Positions 1 through 9,339 of a stretch of 64,000 nt of DNA are shown here, piece after piece (position 1 is the stretch's first letter; each line of letters opens with the position of its first letter). This stretch comes from Psychrobacter ciconiae. GTDB taxonomy: Bacteria; Pseudomonadota; Gammaproteobacteria; Pseudomonadales; Moraxellaceae. The translations under genes and the position numbers were made by a program. The notes under the pieces were generated by a model, which searched no databases, was not told the origin of the DNA, and worked only from the letters and a program-made list of their open reading frames with translations. The stretch covers positions 744,001 through 808,000 of the forward strand of contig NZ_CAJGYV010000001.1 of the NCBI RefSeq assembly GCF_904846055.1, written 5' to 3'.

Positions 1-749
1 CGCCGGCAGTGGCAATTCTTTGTCCACTAAGCTGTCCGCTTGCGCCTCATAAAAATCAAACAGCTCAAACATTTTGGCGACATCGGCGTGCTCAAAGTTA
101 TAAGTCGACTGCTCAACCTCATTTTGATGAAACACATCGCCGTAGGTGACGCGACCAAACTCGCCATCTGCCCAAACCAAATCGTAAACGCTATCCACGC
201 CTTGGACATACATCGCCAAGCGCTCAAGACCGTAAGTGATTTCACCAGTCACCGGAAAGCACTCAAGACCGCCGACCTGCTGAAAATAGGTAAACTGAGT
301 CACCTCCATGCCGTTGAGCCAAATCTCCCAACCAAGTCCCCAAGCACCAAGCGTTGGCGACTCCCAGTTGTCTTCAACAAAGCGGATATCATGAACCAAT
401 GGATCAATGCCAATCGCCGAAAGCGAGCCTAAATACAGCTCTTGAATGTTGGGCGGATTGGGCTTTAGCACCACTTGAAACTGATAATAATGCTGCAATC
501 GATTGGGGTTATTGCCGTATCTGCCATCAGTTGGTCGGCGCGATGGCTGAACGTAAGCGGCGTTCCAGCGCTCGGGACCTAGCGCCCGCAAAAACGTCGC
601 CGTATGAAAGGTTCCGGCGCCCACTTCCAAATCGTAAGGCTGAAGCACCACGCAGCCTTTTTGCGCCCAATAATTTTGCAACGTTAAAATCAAATCTTGA
701 AAGCTCAAGGGCGATGCCTTGGTTGATGCCATAGTTTGGGATGTCATAA
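1..749 (-). CDS. glyQ: Glycyl-tRNA synthetase alpha subunit (partial, 3' end outside window)
   Basis: The reverse strand reads without interruption from an ATG at 749 to the window edge, about 249 codons of a family that is usually about 300. The protein contains [52 protein letters not shown] and [10 protein letters not shown], the class II catalytic-core motifs of the GlyQ chain of the alpha2-beta2 enzyme that charges tRNA-Gly. An in-frame ATG at 734 is an alternative start. The beta subunit glyS would be expected further left. The function is certain from the sequence. Confidence 0.97.
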
Positions 750-974
750 AAACGCCATTATGAATAAAAAACCAATAAAATTAATTAATTTGGCAGCTTT
801 GTCTAAATCGCGGTTAAACCTTGACATTAAAAATTCAAAGCGCGATTTTGCAACCAAATTATCCTCGCTCACCTTACTAAAAATCGCGCCAATTTTCCAT
901 ATTTGCCGCCAACTCTGCGTAAAAAACTTTACTAAGCGCTTATTTCATCAAAAAATCCGCCTTAAAAAACGCGC

Positions 975-1006
975 AAAAAAAATACCCAGATGCGTGAACA
1001 TCTGGG
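975..1006 (-). terminator. Rho-independent terminator of the PspC-domain gene
   Basis: On the reverse strand CCCAGATG, a six-base loop and CATCTGGG form a perfect 8-bp stem. After TA this is followed by a run of eight T. It lies 118 bp past the stop codon of the leftward PspC-domain gene. The rest of 750-1123 is AT-rich and shows no convincing gene. Confidence 0.75.
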
Positions 1007-1123
1007 CAGGAGGAAAAGGTTATTGCGGTCATCCTGTTGCATCAGGCTTTTTGTTTTTCATTTTTTTTAACTTAACTACTTTTTAACTTAACTAAGGGTT
1101 TTTATTAACTTAATTTTTTAATG

Positions 1124-1354
1124 CTATTGATACGAGTTTTCTGAAGCATTAGGCATGACAATCCAAAGAATAAGGTAAATCAAAATCCCTGGAACGGCGA
1201 CGCTCATAGAAGATATCACCACAAACAAAATGCGAACCCACATCGGCGACCAACCAAAATATTCAGCAATCCCGCCCATCACACCTGCGAGTAAGCGGTT
1301 TTTTCTTGAACGATGAAGTTTTACCAATTTTGCCAATGCGACCATCCTCTGCAA
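1124..1354 (-). CDS. PspC-domain small membrane protein
   Basis: This 76-residue protein has the PspC-domain signature: RKNRLLAGVMGGIAEYFGW, then a hydrophobic segment from about residue 38 to 67 ending in LILWIVMPN. PspC-domain proteins sit in the inner membrane and take part in envelope stress responses in enterobacteria. Stand-alone copies of this size are common and mostly uncharacterised. It is a single-gene unit with its own terminator on the left, and no pspA or pspB lies nearby. Confident on the domain, not on the role. Confidence 0.85.
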   Translation of the reverse strand: MQRMVALAKLVKLHRSRKNRLLAGVMGGIAEYFGWSPMWVRILFVVISSMSVAVPGILIYLILWIVMPNASENSYQ

Positions 1355-1882
1355 ATTAAACCATTAACCCTATTTTCAACTCATTGCTTCGCAATCTTTA
1401 TTACTGCTAACTCTATTAATATTAACTTTGCTGACTCTTGATTAACGGCTAAATCAATTGCTTAATCAACTTAAGACTTAGTATAGCAAGCAATTGACAA
1501 TTGACTGTTGATGCTCTACGGGTAGTTTGTGAGATTATGCTACATAACGTTGCCTTAACCTGTCGTTTTCAGCGATAACTTGCTGATTTTTCAATATTAT
1601 TTCAAAATGTTTCAAAGACAGCTTTGTTACTGCCGTATTTCGCAATTATTTTTTGAAACTTATCAGGATAAAGCTTTTTGATTTAAATCATCTTCAATTA
1701 ACACAAGTTTCGATTTGGTTTCAGCGTTAACAGTTACATTTTGCTATCAAAGCTTGCCCCTCAATTACAATATGCCACCTGCAAGCGCTCAAAAAGCCTT
1801 TTACCATGCGCTAAAATAAAGTCAGCAAACCAAAGTTGCAAAACGTAAAGCTATAACAATAAGAATTAAAAAGGAAAAAACC
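1355..1882. other. AT-rich intergenic region between two divergent genes
   Basis: 528 bp with no plausible coding frame or RNA gene that I can recognise. It must hold the divergent promoters of the PspC gene and of nadR-pnuC. A direct repeat of AATTGAC lies near 1493-1505. I see no riboswitch-like structure in front of nadR. Confidence 0.5.
1480..1488 (-). promoter_or_regulatory. Extended -10 promoter candidate for the PspC gene
   Basis: The reverse strand reads TGC followed by TATACT, an extended -10 element, about 126 bp upstream of the PspC start codon. No good -35 is visible. The same TGC-TAtaaT form recurs upstream of several other genes here. Confidence 0.4.
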
Positions 1883-2929
1883 ATGGTCGAGTCTGGTATT
1901 TTTATAGGATATTTTGAGCCGCTACATTTGGGGCACTTGCGAAGTATTTTAGCAGCGGCAGGAGCTTGTCAGCAGCTTCATATCGTCATTGCCCCAAGTC
2001 CCAATCCGCACCCTGATTTTGCCATCACCTTACAAGACAAAGCCCGTTGGCTGCAAATGGCTTGCGCAGAGTTGCCCTTTATTCAGATTCATATTTCAGA
2101 GTTACTGCAATTGCCTGTTTATGAGTCGCCAGATGGCGCGAGCGCTAATATTAATATTGAGCTGACCAATCAAAAGCTAAAAGACGTCATTGAGACATTA
2201 GCATTACCGCCGGACAGCGTGCTCTTTACAGCCGCAACAAATCCGCTTGCCCGCCCTGATATTGCTCAAAACCTTATTTTAAAAATAATGACCACGCCAA
2301 ATGAGCCGGAATTTGATAGCCAAGCCATCGCGCAAAATCCAATAGCGCATTGGGACGCGATTCACCCCATAGCGCGGCGCGACTACACCAAAACCGTGGC
2401 GGTTGTCGGCGGTGAAAGCTCAGGCAAAACCACGCTGGTTTATAAGCTTGCCAATTACTACGGGGCGAGTTTGGCGCTTGAAATGGGGCGGCTGTATGTT
2501 GGGTCAGACTTGGGCGGCAGCGAGATTGGGCTGCAATATAGCGATTATGCGCCCATTGCGCTCAATCATGCTACTGCTATCAGGGAGGCGCGCGCCAATG
2601 CTACCGCACCGATCACGCTTGTGGATACTGATTTTGTGACCACGCAAGCCTTCTGTGAGGAGTACGAAGGTCGCACTCATCCATTTGTGGCAGCGTGCAT
2701 TGAGGAGTTCCGCCTTGATTTTACCATTATGCTGGACAACAACACGCCTTGGGTCGCTGATGGTATGCGCTCGCTTGGAAGCTTGGACGCAAGGGCGCGC
2801 TTTGAGCAGCGGCTTTTAACTATTTTTGAACGTCATCAAATTACGCCGTATCTGATTGATAAGCCGGATTATGATGCGCGCTATCATGAGGCGATTGCCT
2901 TTATTGACAATCATGTCTTGAAAAAATAA
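1883..2929 (+). CDS. nadR: NadR-like NMN adenylyltransferase / ribosylnicotinamide kinase
   Basis: 348 residues with two domains. The N-terminal nucleotidyltransferase shows GYFEPLHLGH (residues 9-18), the GxFxPxHxGH motif for NMN adenylylation. The C-terminal kinase shows the P-loop GGESSGKTTL near residue 177. Together they would phosphorylate nicotinamide riboside and adenylylate it to NAD in the cytoplasm. The N-terminal DNA-binding domain of enterobacterial NadR is absent, so this is an enzyme rather than a repressor (inference from family knowledge). pnuC follows 64 bp downstream, which supports a riboside salvage operon. The start is ATG preceded by AAGGAAAAAACC. Confidence 0.9.
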   Translation: MVESGIFIGYFEPLHLGHLRSILAAAGACQQLHIVIAPSPNPHPDFAITLQDKARWLQMACAELPFIQIHISELLQLPVYESPDGASANINIELTNQKLKDVIETLALPPDSVLFTAATNPLARPDIAQNLILKIMTTPNEPEFDSQAIAQNPIAHWDAIHPIARRDYTKTVAVVGGESSGKTTLVYKLANYYGASLALEMGRLYVGSDLGGSEIGLQYSDYAPIALNHATAIREARANATAPITLVDTDFVTTQAFCEEYEGRTHPFVAACIEEFRLDFTIMLDNNTPWVADGMRSLGSLDARARFEQRLLTIFERHQITPYLIDKPDYDARYHEAIAFIDNHVLKK

Positions 2930-2993
2930 GGCGAAAAATAACTACGGTTAAGAGTTATAAAGTTTAAAAATAATAAAAAAGGAAACACCATTT

Positions 2994-3743
2994 ATGCGAA
3001 TTCAGCTTTTGGACAATATCACCGGAAAATGGGCAACGCCGTGGATGATTATTTGGTTTATTTGCGGGGTTTTGGCGCTTTCTGCAGGATTCTGGGTAAC
3101 AACTGAGCATTTAGCCCTCGATTGGTTTTATTTAATCGTCTCATTTATTGGTCTGATTTGCGTGGTGTCGCTATCGTTTCGCAAAAATGTTGCCGGAAAT
3201 GGCTTTGGCATGGCAGCAACGGCAGGCGAGGTCGTCGTTCAAGCCACCTCAGGTGCGGTTGGGCTGATGCTCGCGCCACTTTTTAACTTTTTTACTCATG
3301 CTTATGGGCTGTTTTATTGGTCAAAGCACACCGATGCTGATGGCGATATGGTTCCTAAATCTGCCAATAAATGGGTTTGGCTGGTGACCGCAAGCTTTAT
3401 TATTATTGGGCTTTTGCTATTTCCAACGGTCAATGCGCTGCTTGCCGAAAACGGCTTTGCGGTTGTCGAGTACGATAACAGCTTATTTTTAGGATTCATC
3501 TCGTTTTTTTGGATTAACGTGATTGCCTTTGTGCTGTCTATCACTGCTCAAGCGGCAATGATTTTGCGCTACTCGTTCAACTGGTGGCTTTGGATTGTGG
3601 TCAATTTTGTTTGGCTGATTGTCAATTTAATGTCCGGAAACTACATTTTTGCCATTCAAACAATCATTTATCAAATCAACGCCATCGTTGGGCTTTATGA
3701 ATGGCACCGAAGTGAACAAGACGCCTTGGCAAATCCGGCTTAA
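2994..3743 (+). CDS. pnuC: Nicotinamide riboside transporter PnuC
   Basis: 249 residues with about seven hydrophobic segments and the PnuC-type motifs FYWSKHTD and, near the C terminus, GNYIFAIQTIIYQINAIVGL. PnuC proteins are SWEET-like facilitators that admit nicotinamide riboside, which is then trapped by phosphorylation. Its position just behind the nadR-like kinase/adenylyltransferase fits this exactly. The start ATG follows AAGGAAACACCATTT. The gene ends at a hairpin shared with the convergent dehydrogenase gene. Confidence 0.92.
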   Translation: MRIQLLDNITGKWATPWMIIWFICGVLALSAGFWVTTEHLALDWFYLIVSFIGLICVVSLSFRKNVAGNGFGMAATAGEVVVQATSGAVGLMLAPLFNFFTHAYGLFYWSKHTDADGDMVPKSANKWVWLVTASFIIIGLLLFPTVNALLAENGFAVVEYDNSLFLGFISFFWINVIAFVLSITAQAAMILRYSFNWWLWIVVNFVWLIVNLMSGNYIFAIQTIIYQINAIVGLYEWHRSEQDALANPA

Positions 3744-3768
3744 CAATAAAATCATTTTTACAAACATT

Positions 3769-3812
3769 AAAAAAAGCGCTGCCGTGTCAATGATGACCGA
3801 CCGCGCTTTTTT
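3769..3812. terminator. Bidirectional terminator between pnuC and the SDR gene
   Basis: A-tract plus AGCGC pairs with GCGCT plus a T-tract. An inner GTCA/TGAC stem closes around ATGA, with a mismatched internal loop between the two stems. The symmetry allows termination of both convergent genes. Confidence 0.8.
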
Positions 3813-3830
3813 ATTGAATTAAAGCTCAGC

Positions 3831-4622
3831 TTAATCAAGCGTTTGAACGCCGCCGCCATTCACAAAAATAATCTGACCGCTAACCCACTCTGACACAGGC
3901 GCAGCAAAATATAGCATCGCTCCGGCAATATCATCAGCCTCGCCTAAACGCTTAATCGGCGTATGCGAGAGCATTTTTTGTTCGATTTCGGGCGTGAGCA
4001 CCGATCGCAGGGCGTCAGTTTGGGTCGCTCCGGGACCTACAGCGTTGATTCGGACTTCTGGACCAAAATCATGCGCCAAGTTGGCAACCATGTGGTTGAC
4101 TGCCGCTTTTGATGAGGCATAACCGCTCATATTTGGGCTTTTATTAATGCTTGACATAGAAGTGGTGACCACGATTGAGCCGTAGCCTGAGTGCTTCATG
4201 TAGGGCACGCAAAGCTGACAAAGTCGCCAAGCGCTAAACACGTTCAACTCATAATCGCGGCGAAACTCATCAATGGTAATATGAAATGGATTTTCGCGAC
4301 CACCGCCACCGCCGCCGGCGTTACTGATCAAAATATTAACCGTTCCAAAGGTATCCACCGTTTTTTCAACAAGGGCTACCAAATCTTCATCTTTTAAAAT
4401 ATTGCATTCAACAGCAAGACCTTTAACCCCAAAACTTTCGATCTCGCTCACTGCTTTGTTGGCGTCTTCCAGTTTTAAATCCGCAATGACCACATCCGCG
4501 CCCGCTTGCGCCAATCTTAATGCCGTTGCTTTACCAATACCGTTCGCGCCGCCGGTGACAATCGCCGTTTTTCCGGACAAATCAAACAGTTCGTTAAAAT
4601 TCTTAGGTTTAAATTCGACCAT
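3831..4622 (-). CDS. SDR-family oxidoreductase, 7-alpha-hydroxysteroid dehydrogenase-like
   Basis: 263 residues of classical short-chain dehydrogenase. TGGANGIG (cofactor loop), NAGGGGGG, the catalytic Ser in TTSMSS, YASSK (Tyr-x3-Lys) and VSGQIIFVNGG are all present. The glycine-rich run after NAG and the overall length resemble HdhA-type 7-alpha-hydroxysteroid dehydrogenases. Steroid activity is only a family association and cannot be deduced here. It is a single gene, transcribed leftward, divergent from the DUF421 gene and convergent with pnuC. The acidic residue after the second strand (VVIADLK) suggests NAD rather than NADP preference. Confidence 0.85.
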   Translation of the reverse strand: MVEFKPKNFNELFDLSGKTAIVTGGANGIGKATALRLAQAGADVVIADLKLEDANKAVSEIESFGVKGLAVECNILKDEDLVALVEKTVDTFGTVNILISNAGGGGGGRENPFHITIDEFRRDYELNVFSAWRLCQLCVPYMKHSGYGSIVVTTSMSSINKSPNMSGYASSKAAVNHMVANLAHDFGPEVRINAVGPGATQTDALRSVLTPEIEQKMLSHTPIKRLGEADDIAGAMLYFAAPVSEWVSGQIIFVNGGGVQTLD

Positions 4623-4812
4623 GGCTCGACCTTATTTTTTAATGATTATTTAGGTTAAGTAATAAACATTTTGTAGTAGACGAAATCAATACTAAGTATT
4701 GAAAACTTTTCTATTATGATGGCTTAACCTAATTTTATAATGGCTAAATTCTTATTGTTTTGTAACTGTGACCCAAGCTTTTGCTAAAAAGCTTTTGTTA
4801 AAGGAAGATTGC

Positions 4813-5493
4813 GTGGATTGGTTTGATATTTTTATTTATGACACCACGTGGCAGTTTGCGGCTGAGATTGTCATTCGCACTGTCATTATGTACACGATGG
4901 TGTTTTTATTTTTGCGCTTTACGGGCAAGCGCGGCATCCGTCAGTTGTCGATTTTTGAGCTGGTTATTATCGTATCATTAGGCTCAATTGCGGGCGATCC
5001 GATGTTTACCGAGGATTTACCACTGGTTCAAGCGCTGCTGATCATGAGCTTGGTCATTGGTCTGTATCATCTTTGCACGTGGCTGACGATGAAATTTAAG
5101 CCGATTGAGCGTCTTTTGGAAGGCAAGCCGACTTATATTGTCAAAGATGGTGTTTTGGTACTTGCAGAGATCAGCGGTGGCACGATGTCAAACGATGATT
5201 TTTTTTCTGAACTGCGCCAACAAGGCATCCGTCATTTAGGGCAAGTCGAAGTGGGGCTGCTTGAAACCGATGGCGAATTTAGCGTTTTATTATTTCCTGA
5301 TGATGAGGTTTGCTTTGGGCTGCCAATTTTTCCGCATGAGTATCAAAAAGCCACGAGCATTCAGCCAAATCAGCCTTATGCCTGTATGCACTGCGCTCAC
5401 GTTGAAAGCATTGCTTCCGTCCACGCGCTTTGTCCGCGCTGCAAGGTCGCTGCCGGTTGGGCGTTGGCACGAAATGATAAAATCGTCAATTAA
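4813..5493 (+). CDS. DUF421 (YetF-like) membrane protein with C-terminal zinc-ribbon
   Basis: About 226 residues. Three N-terminal membrane segments contain FLRFTGKRGIRQLSIFELVI and SLGSIAGDP, followed by the cytosolic DUF421 domain with LEGKPTYIVKDG and ELRQQGI. The C terminus adds two Cys pairs, CMHC near residue 191 and CPRC about 20 residues later, which look like a zinc-ribbon. I chose the GTG at 4813 because AAGGAAG lies five bases upstream. An in-frame GTG at 4768 would add 15 residues without a good ribosome-binding site. The family has no firmly established biochemical role. Confidence 0.85.
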   Translation: MDWFDIFIYDTTWQFAAEIVIRTVIMYTMVFLFLRFTGKRGIRQLSIFELVIIVSLGSIAGDPMFTEDLPLVQALLIMSLVIGLYHLCTWLTMKFKPIERLLEGKPTYIVKDGVLVLAEISGGTMSNDDFFSELRQQGIRHLGQVEVGLLETDGEFSVLLFPDDEVCFGLPIFPHEYQKATSIQPNQPYACMHCAHVESIASVHALCPRCKVAAGWALARNDKIVN

Positions 5494-5601
5494 ACTTAAC
5501 GTCAACTAAAATCAACGAGGAGGTAACTTCTAAACGTAATTATAAAGACCACAATTTAATCGCTAATTAATGCTCACAATCTAAATCAAGGATGATGAAC
5601 G

Positions 5602-7392
5602 ATGACCTATCTAAATAACAAACGCATAAACCATAAACCCATAAGCCATAAACGCCTGCTGACAAGCTTGGCACTTGCGTTCAGCCTTGCGCTCTCCCCG
5701 CTCAGCTTTGCCTTGTCGCCGACAAGCGCTACCGAGCAAGCCGCCGCCCGCTACGACAGCAGCAATGATATTTTTCATCCCGTTTATGCCAAAAACGGCA
5801 TGATCGCCACTGAGCAAGCTTTGGCAACCCAAGTGGGGCTTGATATTTTAAAACAAGGTGGCAACGCCATTGACGCGGCAGTTGCCGTTGGCTTTGCGTT
5901 AGCCGTGGTGCTGCCAAACGCCGGCAACATCGGTGGCGGCGGCTTTATGGTGCTTCACGATGCCAAATCCGGCAAAAATATCGCCTTAGACTTTCGCGAA
6001 ATGGCGCCGATTAACGCCAAAAAAGACATGTATTTAGATGCTAAAGGCGAGGTCGTCGATGGCAAATCGCTATTTTCGCACAATGCTGTCGGCGTCCCCG
6101 GAACGGTCGCCGGACTGGAATATGCACTTAAAAAATGGGGAACAATGCCATTATCAAAAGTCATTGCTCCTGCTATTACCCTTGCCGACCAAGGCTTTAT
6201 CATCAGTGACGTTTTGGGCAAAACGCTTGCCGATGAAGCGCAAAATCTTGGCAAATGGGAGAGCACCAAAGCCATATTCTTTAAAAATGGCAAACCGCTT
6301 AACGCCGGTGACCGCCTCATTCAAAAAGACTTGGCAGCTTCATTGCGCCTCATCAGTCGTCAAGGCTCAAAAGCCTTTTATGAAGGGGATATTGCCAAAA
6401 AAATCAGTGGCGAGATGGCAAAACACGGCGGCATCATGACCTTGCAAGATTTAAAAAATTACCGCGTCGTTGAGCGAAAGCCCATCGAGGGCAACTATCG
6501 CGGCTATCAAATCGCCACCATGCCACCGCCAAGCTCAGGCGGCATCCATTTGGTGCAAATGCTCAACATGCTTGAGCACTACCCCATCAAAGACTACGGC
6601 GTTAACAGCGCTCAAGGTATTCACACTCTTGCCGAAACCATGAAGCTGGCTTACGCTGACCGCTCGGAATATTTAGGCGACCCTGACTTTGTAAAAATCC
6701 CAGTCACAGGCTTAATTTCAAAGCGCTATGCAGGCGACTTGGTCAAAACCATCCTACCTACCAAAGCTCGACCCTCAAGCGACATCAAATTTGGTAACCC
6801 GCAAGGCTATGAAAGCGACCAAACGACGCATTATTCCTTGATGGATAAAGCCGGCAACGCGGCGGCGGTCACTTATACGCTAAACCTTAACTTTGGCACA
6901 GGCATCGTTGCTGACGGCACAGGGATTTTACTCAATAACGAGATGGACGACTTTTCGGTAAAACCGGGCGTTCCGAACGCTTTTAGCTTGATTGGCGGGG
7001 AAGCCAATGCGGTTGCTGCCAAAAAACGACCGCTATCGTCAATGACGCCGACCATTGTACTAAAAGACAATAAGCCTTGGCTTGTGACCGGCAGCCCTGG
7101 TGGGGCGCGGATTATCACCACGGTGCTGCAAACCATCACCAACACCATTGACCATGGCATGAACCCTGCTGAAGCTGTCGTGACTCCGCGAATTCACCAC
7201 CAGTGGCTTCCGGACGAACTGCGAATTGAAGACGGCATCAGCCCTGATACTATCAAATTGCTTGAGCGTCAAGGCTATAAAGTCATTCAAAAAGCGCCGA
7301 TGGGTCGCGTTCAAATCATCCAAGCGGACGCCTCAGGATTTTACGGTTACTCCGACCCGCGCAATCCGGACGGCAAAACGCTTGGGTTTTAG
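5602..7392 (+). CDS. ggt: Gamma-glutamyltransferase precursor
   Basis: 596 residues with a signal peptide (hydrophobic LALAFSLALSPLSFA), so it is periplasmic. The protein contains GGNAIDAAVAVGFAL, NIGGGGFM, the cleavage/nucleophile segment TTHYS with Thr at about residue 408, GTGILLNNEMDDF and SSMTPTIV, all canonical for Ggt. The proenzyme self-cleaves before that Thr into large and small subunits. It hydrolyses glutathione and other gamma-glutamyl compounds. The gene stands alone with a terminator behind it. The first codons contain a degenerate run of CATAAACC-like repeats. Confidence 0.96.
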   Translation: MTYLNNKRINHKPISHKRLLTSLALAFSLALSPLSFALSPTSATEQAAARYDSSNDIFHPVYAKNGMIATEQALATQVGLDILKQGGNAIDAAVAVGFALAVVLPNAGNIGGGGFMVLHDAKSGKNIALDFREMAPINAKKDMYLDAKGEVVDGKSLFSHNAVGVPGTVAGLEYALKKWGTMPLSKVIAPAITLADQGFIISDVLGKTLADEAQNLGKWESTKAIFFKNGKPLNAGDRLIQKDLAASLRLISRQGSKAFYEGDIAKKISGEMAKHGGIMTLQDLKNYRVVERKPIEGNYRGYQIATMPPPSSGGIHLVQMLNMLEHYPIKDYGVNSAQGIHTLAETMKLAYADRSEYLGDPDFVKIPVTGLISKRYAGDLVKTILPTKARPSSDIKFGNPQGYESDQTTHYSLMDKAGNAAAVTYTLNLNFGTGIVADGTGILLNNEMDDFSVKPGVPNAFSLIGGEANAVAAKKRPLSSMTPTIVLKDNKPWLVTGSPGGARIITTVLQTITNTIDHGMNPAEAVVTPRIHHQWLPDELRIEDGISPDTIKLLERQGYKVIQKAPMGRVQIIQADASGFYGYSDPRNPDGKTLGF

Positions 7393-7428
7393 GGTTTAAA
7401 AGAGTTTAAAGGGAAGTTTCGATAATTG

Positions 7429-7461
7429 AATAGGCTGGGCGGGATGCTTAGCCTATTTTTT
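7429..7461 (+). terminator. Terminator of ggt
   Basis: AATAGGCT and AGCCTATT form a perfect 8-bp stem around a 13-base loop and run into T6. It lies 37 bp after the ggt stop. Confidence 0.8.
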
Positions 7462-7489
7462 AGCAAAAATATAGATTGGAATTAATGAA

Positions 7490-7795
7490 ATGCTGCAAAC
7501 CAGTATGATTAAAAGTCGTAATAACACCTATTTTATTGATATTAACCTAGATGATTTTTGCAAAAACTATAGCAAGTTATCTGACTTATTAGAGAATCTA
7601 TGCTCTCTATTAGAAGTAAGCTTATTAGAATGGCATCAATATATAGATCATGGGATTGGCAGGATAGCCTTTCAGAATGAGATTATAAAAGTTATTTGGG
7701 AGGAGTTTCCTAATAGCTTAAGCTTTGAATTACGCTCCTTAGATAATGCCAATCTAATTTTAAGAAAAATTACTCTTGCGACTAAGCAATTATAA
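7490..7795 (+). CDS. Small AT-rich hypothetical protein
   Basis: 101 residues with no family I recognise. It is mostly polar and soluble-looking, with no signal peptide or membrane segment. It is rich in Leu, Ile, Asn and Trp, for example EWHQYIDHGIGR and IWEEFPNSLSFEL. G+C is clearly lower than that of neighbouring genes (roughly a third by eye), and AT-ending codons are common, which suggests recent acquisition. It sits between the ggt terminator and the 3' side of a tRNA-Gly gene. The size and the WEEFP region recall small immunity-type proteins, but this is only an impression. An in-frame ATG at 7505 is an alternative start. Confidence 0.6.
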   Translation: MLQTSMIKSRNNTYFIDINLDDFCKNYSKLSDLLENLCSLLEVSLLEWHQYIDHGIGRIAFQNEIIKVIWEEFPNSLSFELRSLDNANLILRKITLATKQL

Positions 7796-7842
7796 TTTGA
7801 ACCAATCGTTTCAGTTAACCTGTCTGAACCCTTAATTCAGAC

Positions 7843-7875
7843 AAAAAAAAGCCCCACTTTGAAGTGAGGCTTTTT
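7843..7875. terminator. Bidirectional terminator between the orphan gene and tRNA-Gly
   Basis: A-tract plus AAGCC, CCACTT, a short TG loop, AAGTGA, then GGCTT plus a T-tract. It closes the leftward tRNA gene and could also stop the rightward orphan gene. Confidence 0.8.
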
Positions 7876-7881
7876 AGAATT

Positions 7882-7957
<76 letters not shown>

Positions 7958-8008
7958 TTAAGTCAAGCGCTTACTGGTTTGAAGTAATGCTGTCTTGATA
8001 GGTTGGCT

Positions 8009-8036
8009 ATTTTAGCAGCATTTATTTTTCTGTCAA
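8009..8036 (-). promoter_or_regulatory. Sigma70 promoter of tRNA-Gly
   Basis: The reverse strand carries a perfect -35 TTGACA and a -10 TAAAAT separated by 16 bases. The -10 ends about 50 bp upstream of the mature 5' end. It is among the best consensus promoters in the window. Confidence 0.8.
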
Positions 8037-8299
8037 TGCTTTTTTTAGTCGTTTTGATAAAAAAATGGCGATATTTAGATAACACATTGTTTTTCATAAT
8101 TATTATTTTTAATAACAAATGAGCCGTCATCCGCTTTTTAAACCGCTACCATTGGCTAATCTTCAATGTAGGCTGAGTTTGCTTACAAAGGTGCGCAAGA
8201 TTGTTACTTTGCGTAGTCTAGTGTTCAGTGACAATCATTATTATAATTCTTGTAATTCAAAAGGTAGATTTTACCTTGGCAAATCATTTTGTAATCAGC

Positions 8300-8327
8300 T
8301 TAACATTTTGGCGCTTTGTGCTATAAG
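8300..8327 (+). promoter_or_regulatory. Promoter of the M48 metallopeptidase gene
   Basis: TTAACA, 16 bases, then TATAAG, with a TG one base upstream of the -10 (extended -10). It lies about 40 bp before the start codon. The stretch from 8037 to 8299 shows no other feature I can support. Confidence 0.65.
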
Positions 8328-8368
8328 CTTTGACGGAAATTATTTTAATATTAATTTGTGAGGACTTT

Positions 8369-9181
8369 ATGAAAAAAACACTTTTAACGGCGCTGATGGC
8401 GACCTCCCTATCAACAGTGGCGTTGACGGGCTGTTCAAGCACGACAGGATCGGGCGCTATCGGGGTTGATCGTCAGCAGCTGCTTTTGGTATCAAGTGAG
8501 CAGGTGCTGCAACTGTCTCAGCAAAGCTATAATAAAAGCCTGCAAGAGGCGCGAGCTCGTGGGGTTTTGGATACCAATGCAGCTCAAGTCACCCGCCTAA
8601 GAAATATCGCCAACCGCTTGGTGGCACAAACCGGCGTTTATCGTCCGGACGCGCAAAAGTGGAACTGGGAAGTTCATACCATCAAATCGAATGACTTAAA
8701 CGCCTTTGTTTTGCCGGGTGGTAAAGTGATGTTTTATACCGGAATCATTGACCGCTTAAGCTTAAGTAATGATGAAATCGCGGCGATTATGGGGCATGAA
8801 ATGGCGCACGCCTTGCGTGAGCACTCGCGTGAACGCCTATCGCGTGAATATGCCACCCAAACCGGCATCGGCGTTGCGGCAGGCATCTTTGGCTTATCAC
8901 AAAACCAAGCCCAGTTGGCAGGGCTTGCAGGAGACTTGGGGCTGAGCCGACCACACAGCCGGACTCAAGAAGCCGAAGCCGATGACATGGGGCTTGAGTT
9001 GATGGCGCGCGCCGGCTATAACCCACAAGCTGCCATTACCCTTTGGCAAAAAATGCAGCGCGCAAGCCAAGGCGAGCCGCCACAATTTTTGAGTACGCAC
9101 CCAAGCAGCAACAACCGCATCGCCCAGTTGCAATCGCTCATGCCAAAAGTTATGCCGCTGTATCAAAAAGCGCGCCGCTGA
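8369..9181 (+). CDS. M48-family metallopeptidase lipoprotein (LoiP/YcaL-like)
   Basis: 270 residues. A lipoprotein signal (LSTVALTGC) predicts a lipid-anchored, periplasm-facing protein. The zinc peptidase motif HEMAH lies at residues 143-147 and the third ligand Glu in EAEAD at about residue 201. This matches the M48 family that includes LoiP, YcaL and the BepA core, which degrade misassembled outer-membrane proteins. There is no TPR extension, so it is LoiP-like rather than BepA-like. The start is the ATG preceded by GAGG; an upstream ATG in the same frame lacks one. Confidence 0.9.
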   Translation: MKKTLLTALMATSLSTVALTGCSSTTGSGAIGVDRQQLLLVSSEQVLQLSQQSYNKSLQEARARGVLDTNAAQVTRLRNIANRLVAQTGVYRPDAQKWNWEVHTIKSNDLNAFVLPGGKVMFYTGIIDRLSLSNDEIAAIMGHEMAHALREHSRERLSREYATQTGIGVAAGIFGLSQNQAQLAGLAGDLGLSRPHSRTQEAEADDMGLELMARAGYNPQAAITLWQKMQRASQGEPPQFLSTHPSSNNRIAQLQSLMPKVMPLYQKARR

Positions 9182-9206
9182 TTCACGCTTTACCTTTAAT
9201 CAAGAT

Positions 9207-9236
9207 AAAAGCGCAATGTAAAGTTGCGCTTTTTTT
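9207..9236 (+). terminator. Terminator of the M48 gene
   Basis: AAAAGCGCAA and TTGCGCTTTT form a perfect 10-bp stem around a seven-base loop, followed by more T. Confidence 0.85.
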
Positions 9237-9271
9237 GATGGGTTTTGGACGCGGCGTTGACGCTTTTGCTT

Positions 9272-9280
9272 TGCTATAAT
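9272..9280 (+). promoter_or_regulatory. Extended -10 promoter for bolA-sirB2
   Basis: TGC directly precedes a perfect TATAAT at 9275-9280, about 60 bp upstream of the bolA ATG. There is no convincing -35, which is expected for extended -10 promoters. Confidence 0.6.
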
Positions 9281-9339
9281 AGCGATTATTTTAATGACTG
9301 ATTTTTATTAATCGTATTATGAATTAGGATGATTTTTCC

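Noticed and set aside
736..1086. Open frame of 116 codons downstream of the glyQ start
   Set aside because: Very basic, low-complexity composition, no ribosome-binding site, and it overlaps the PspC terminator; reads as AT-rich intergenic DNA.
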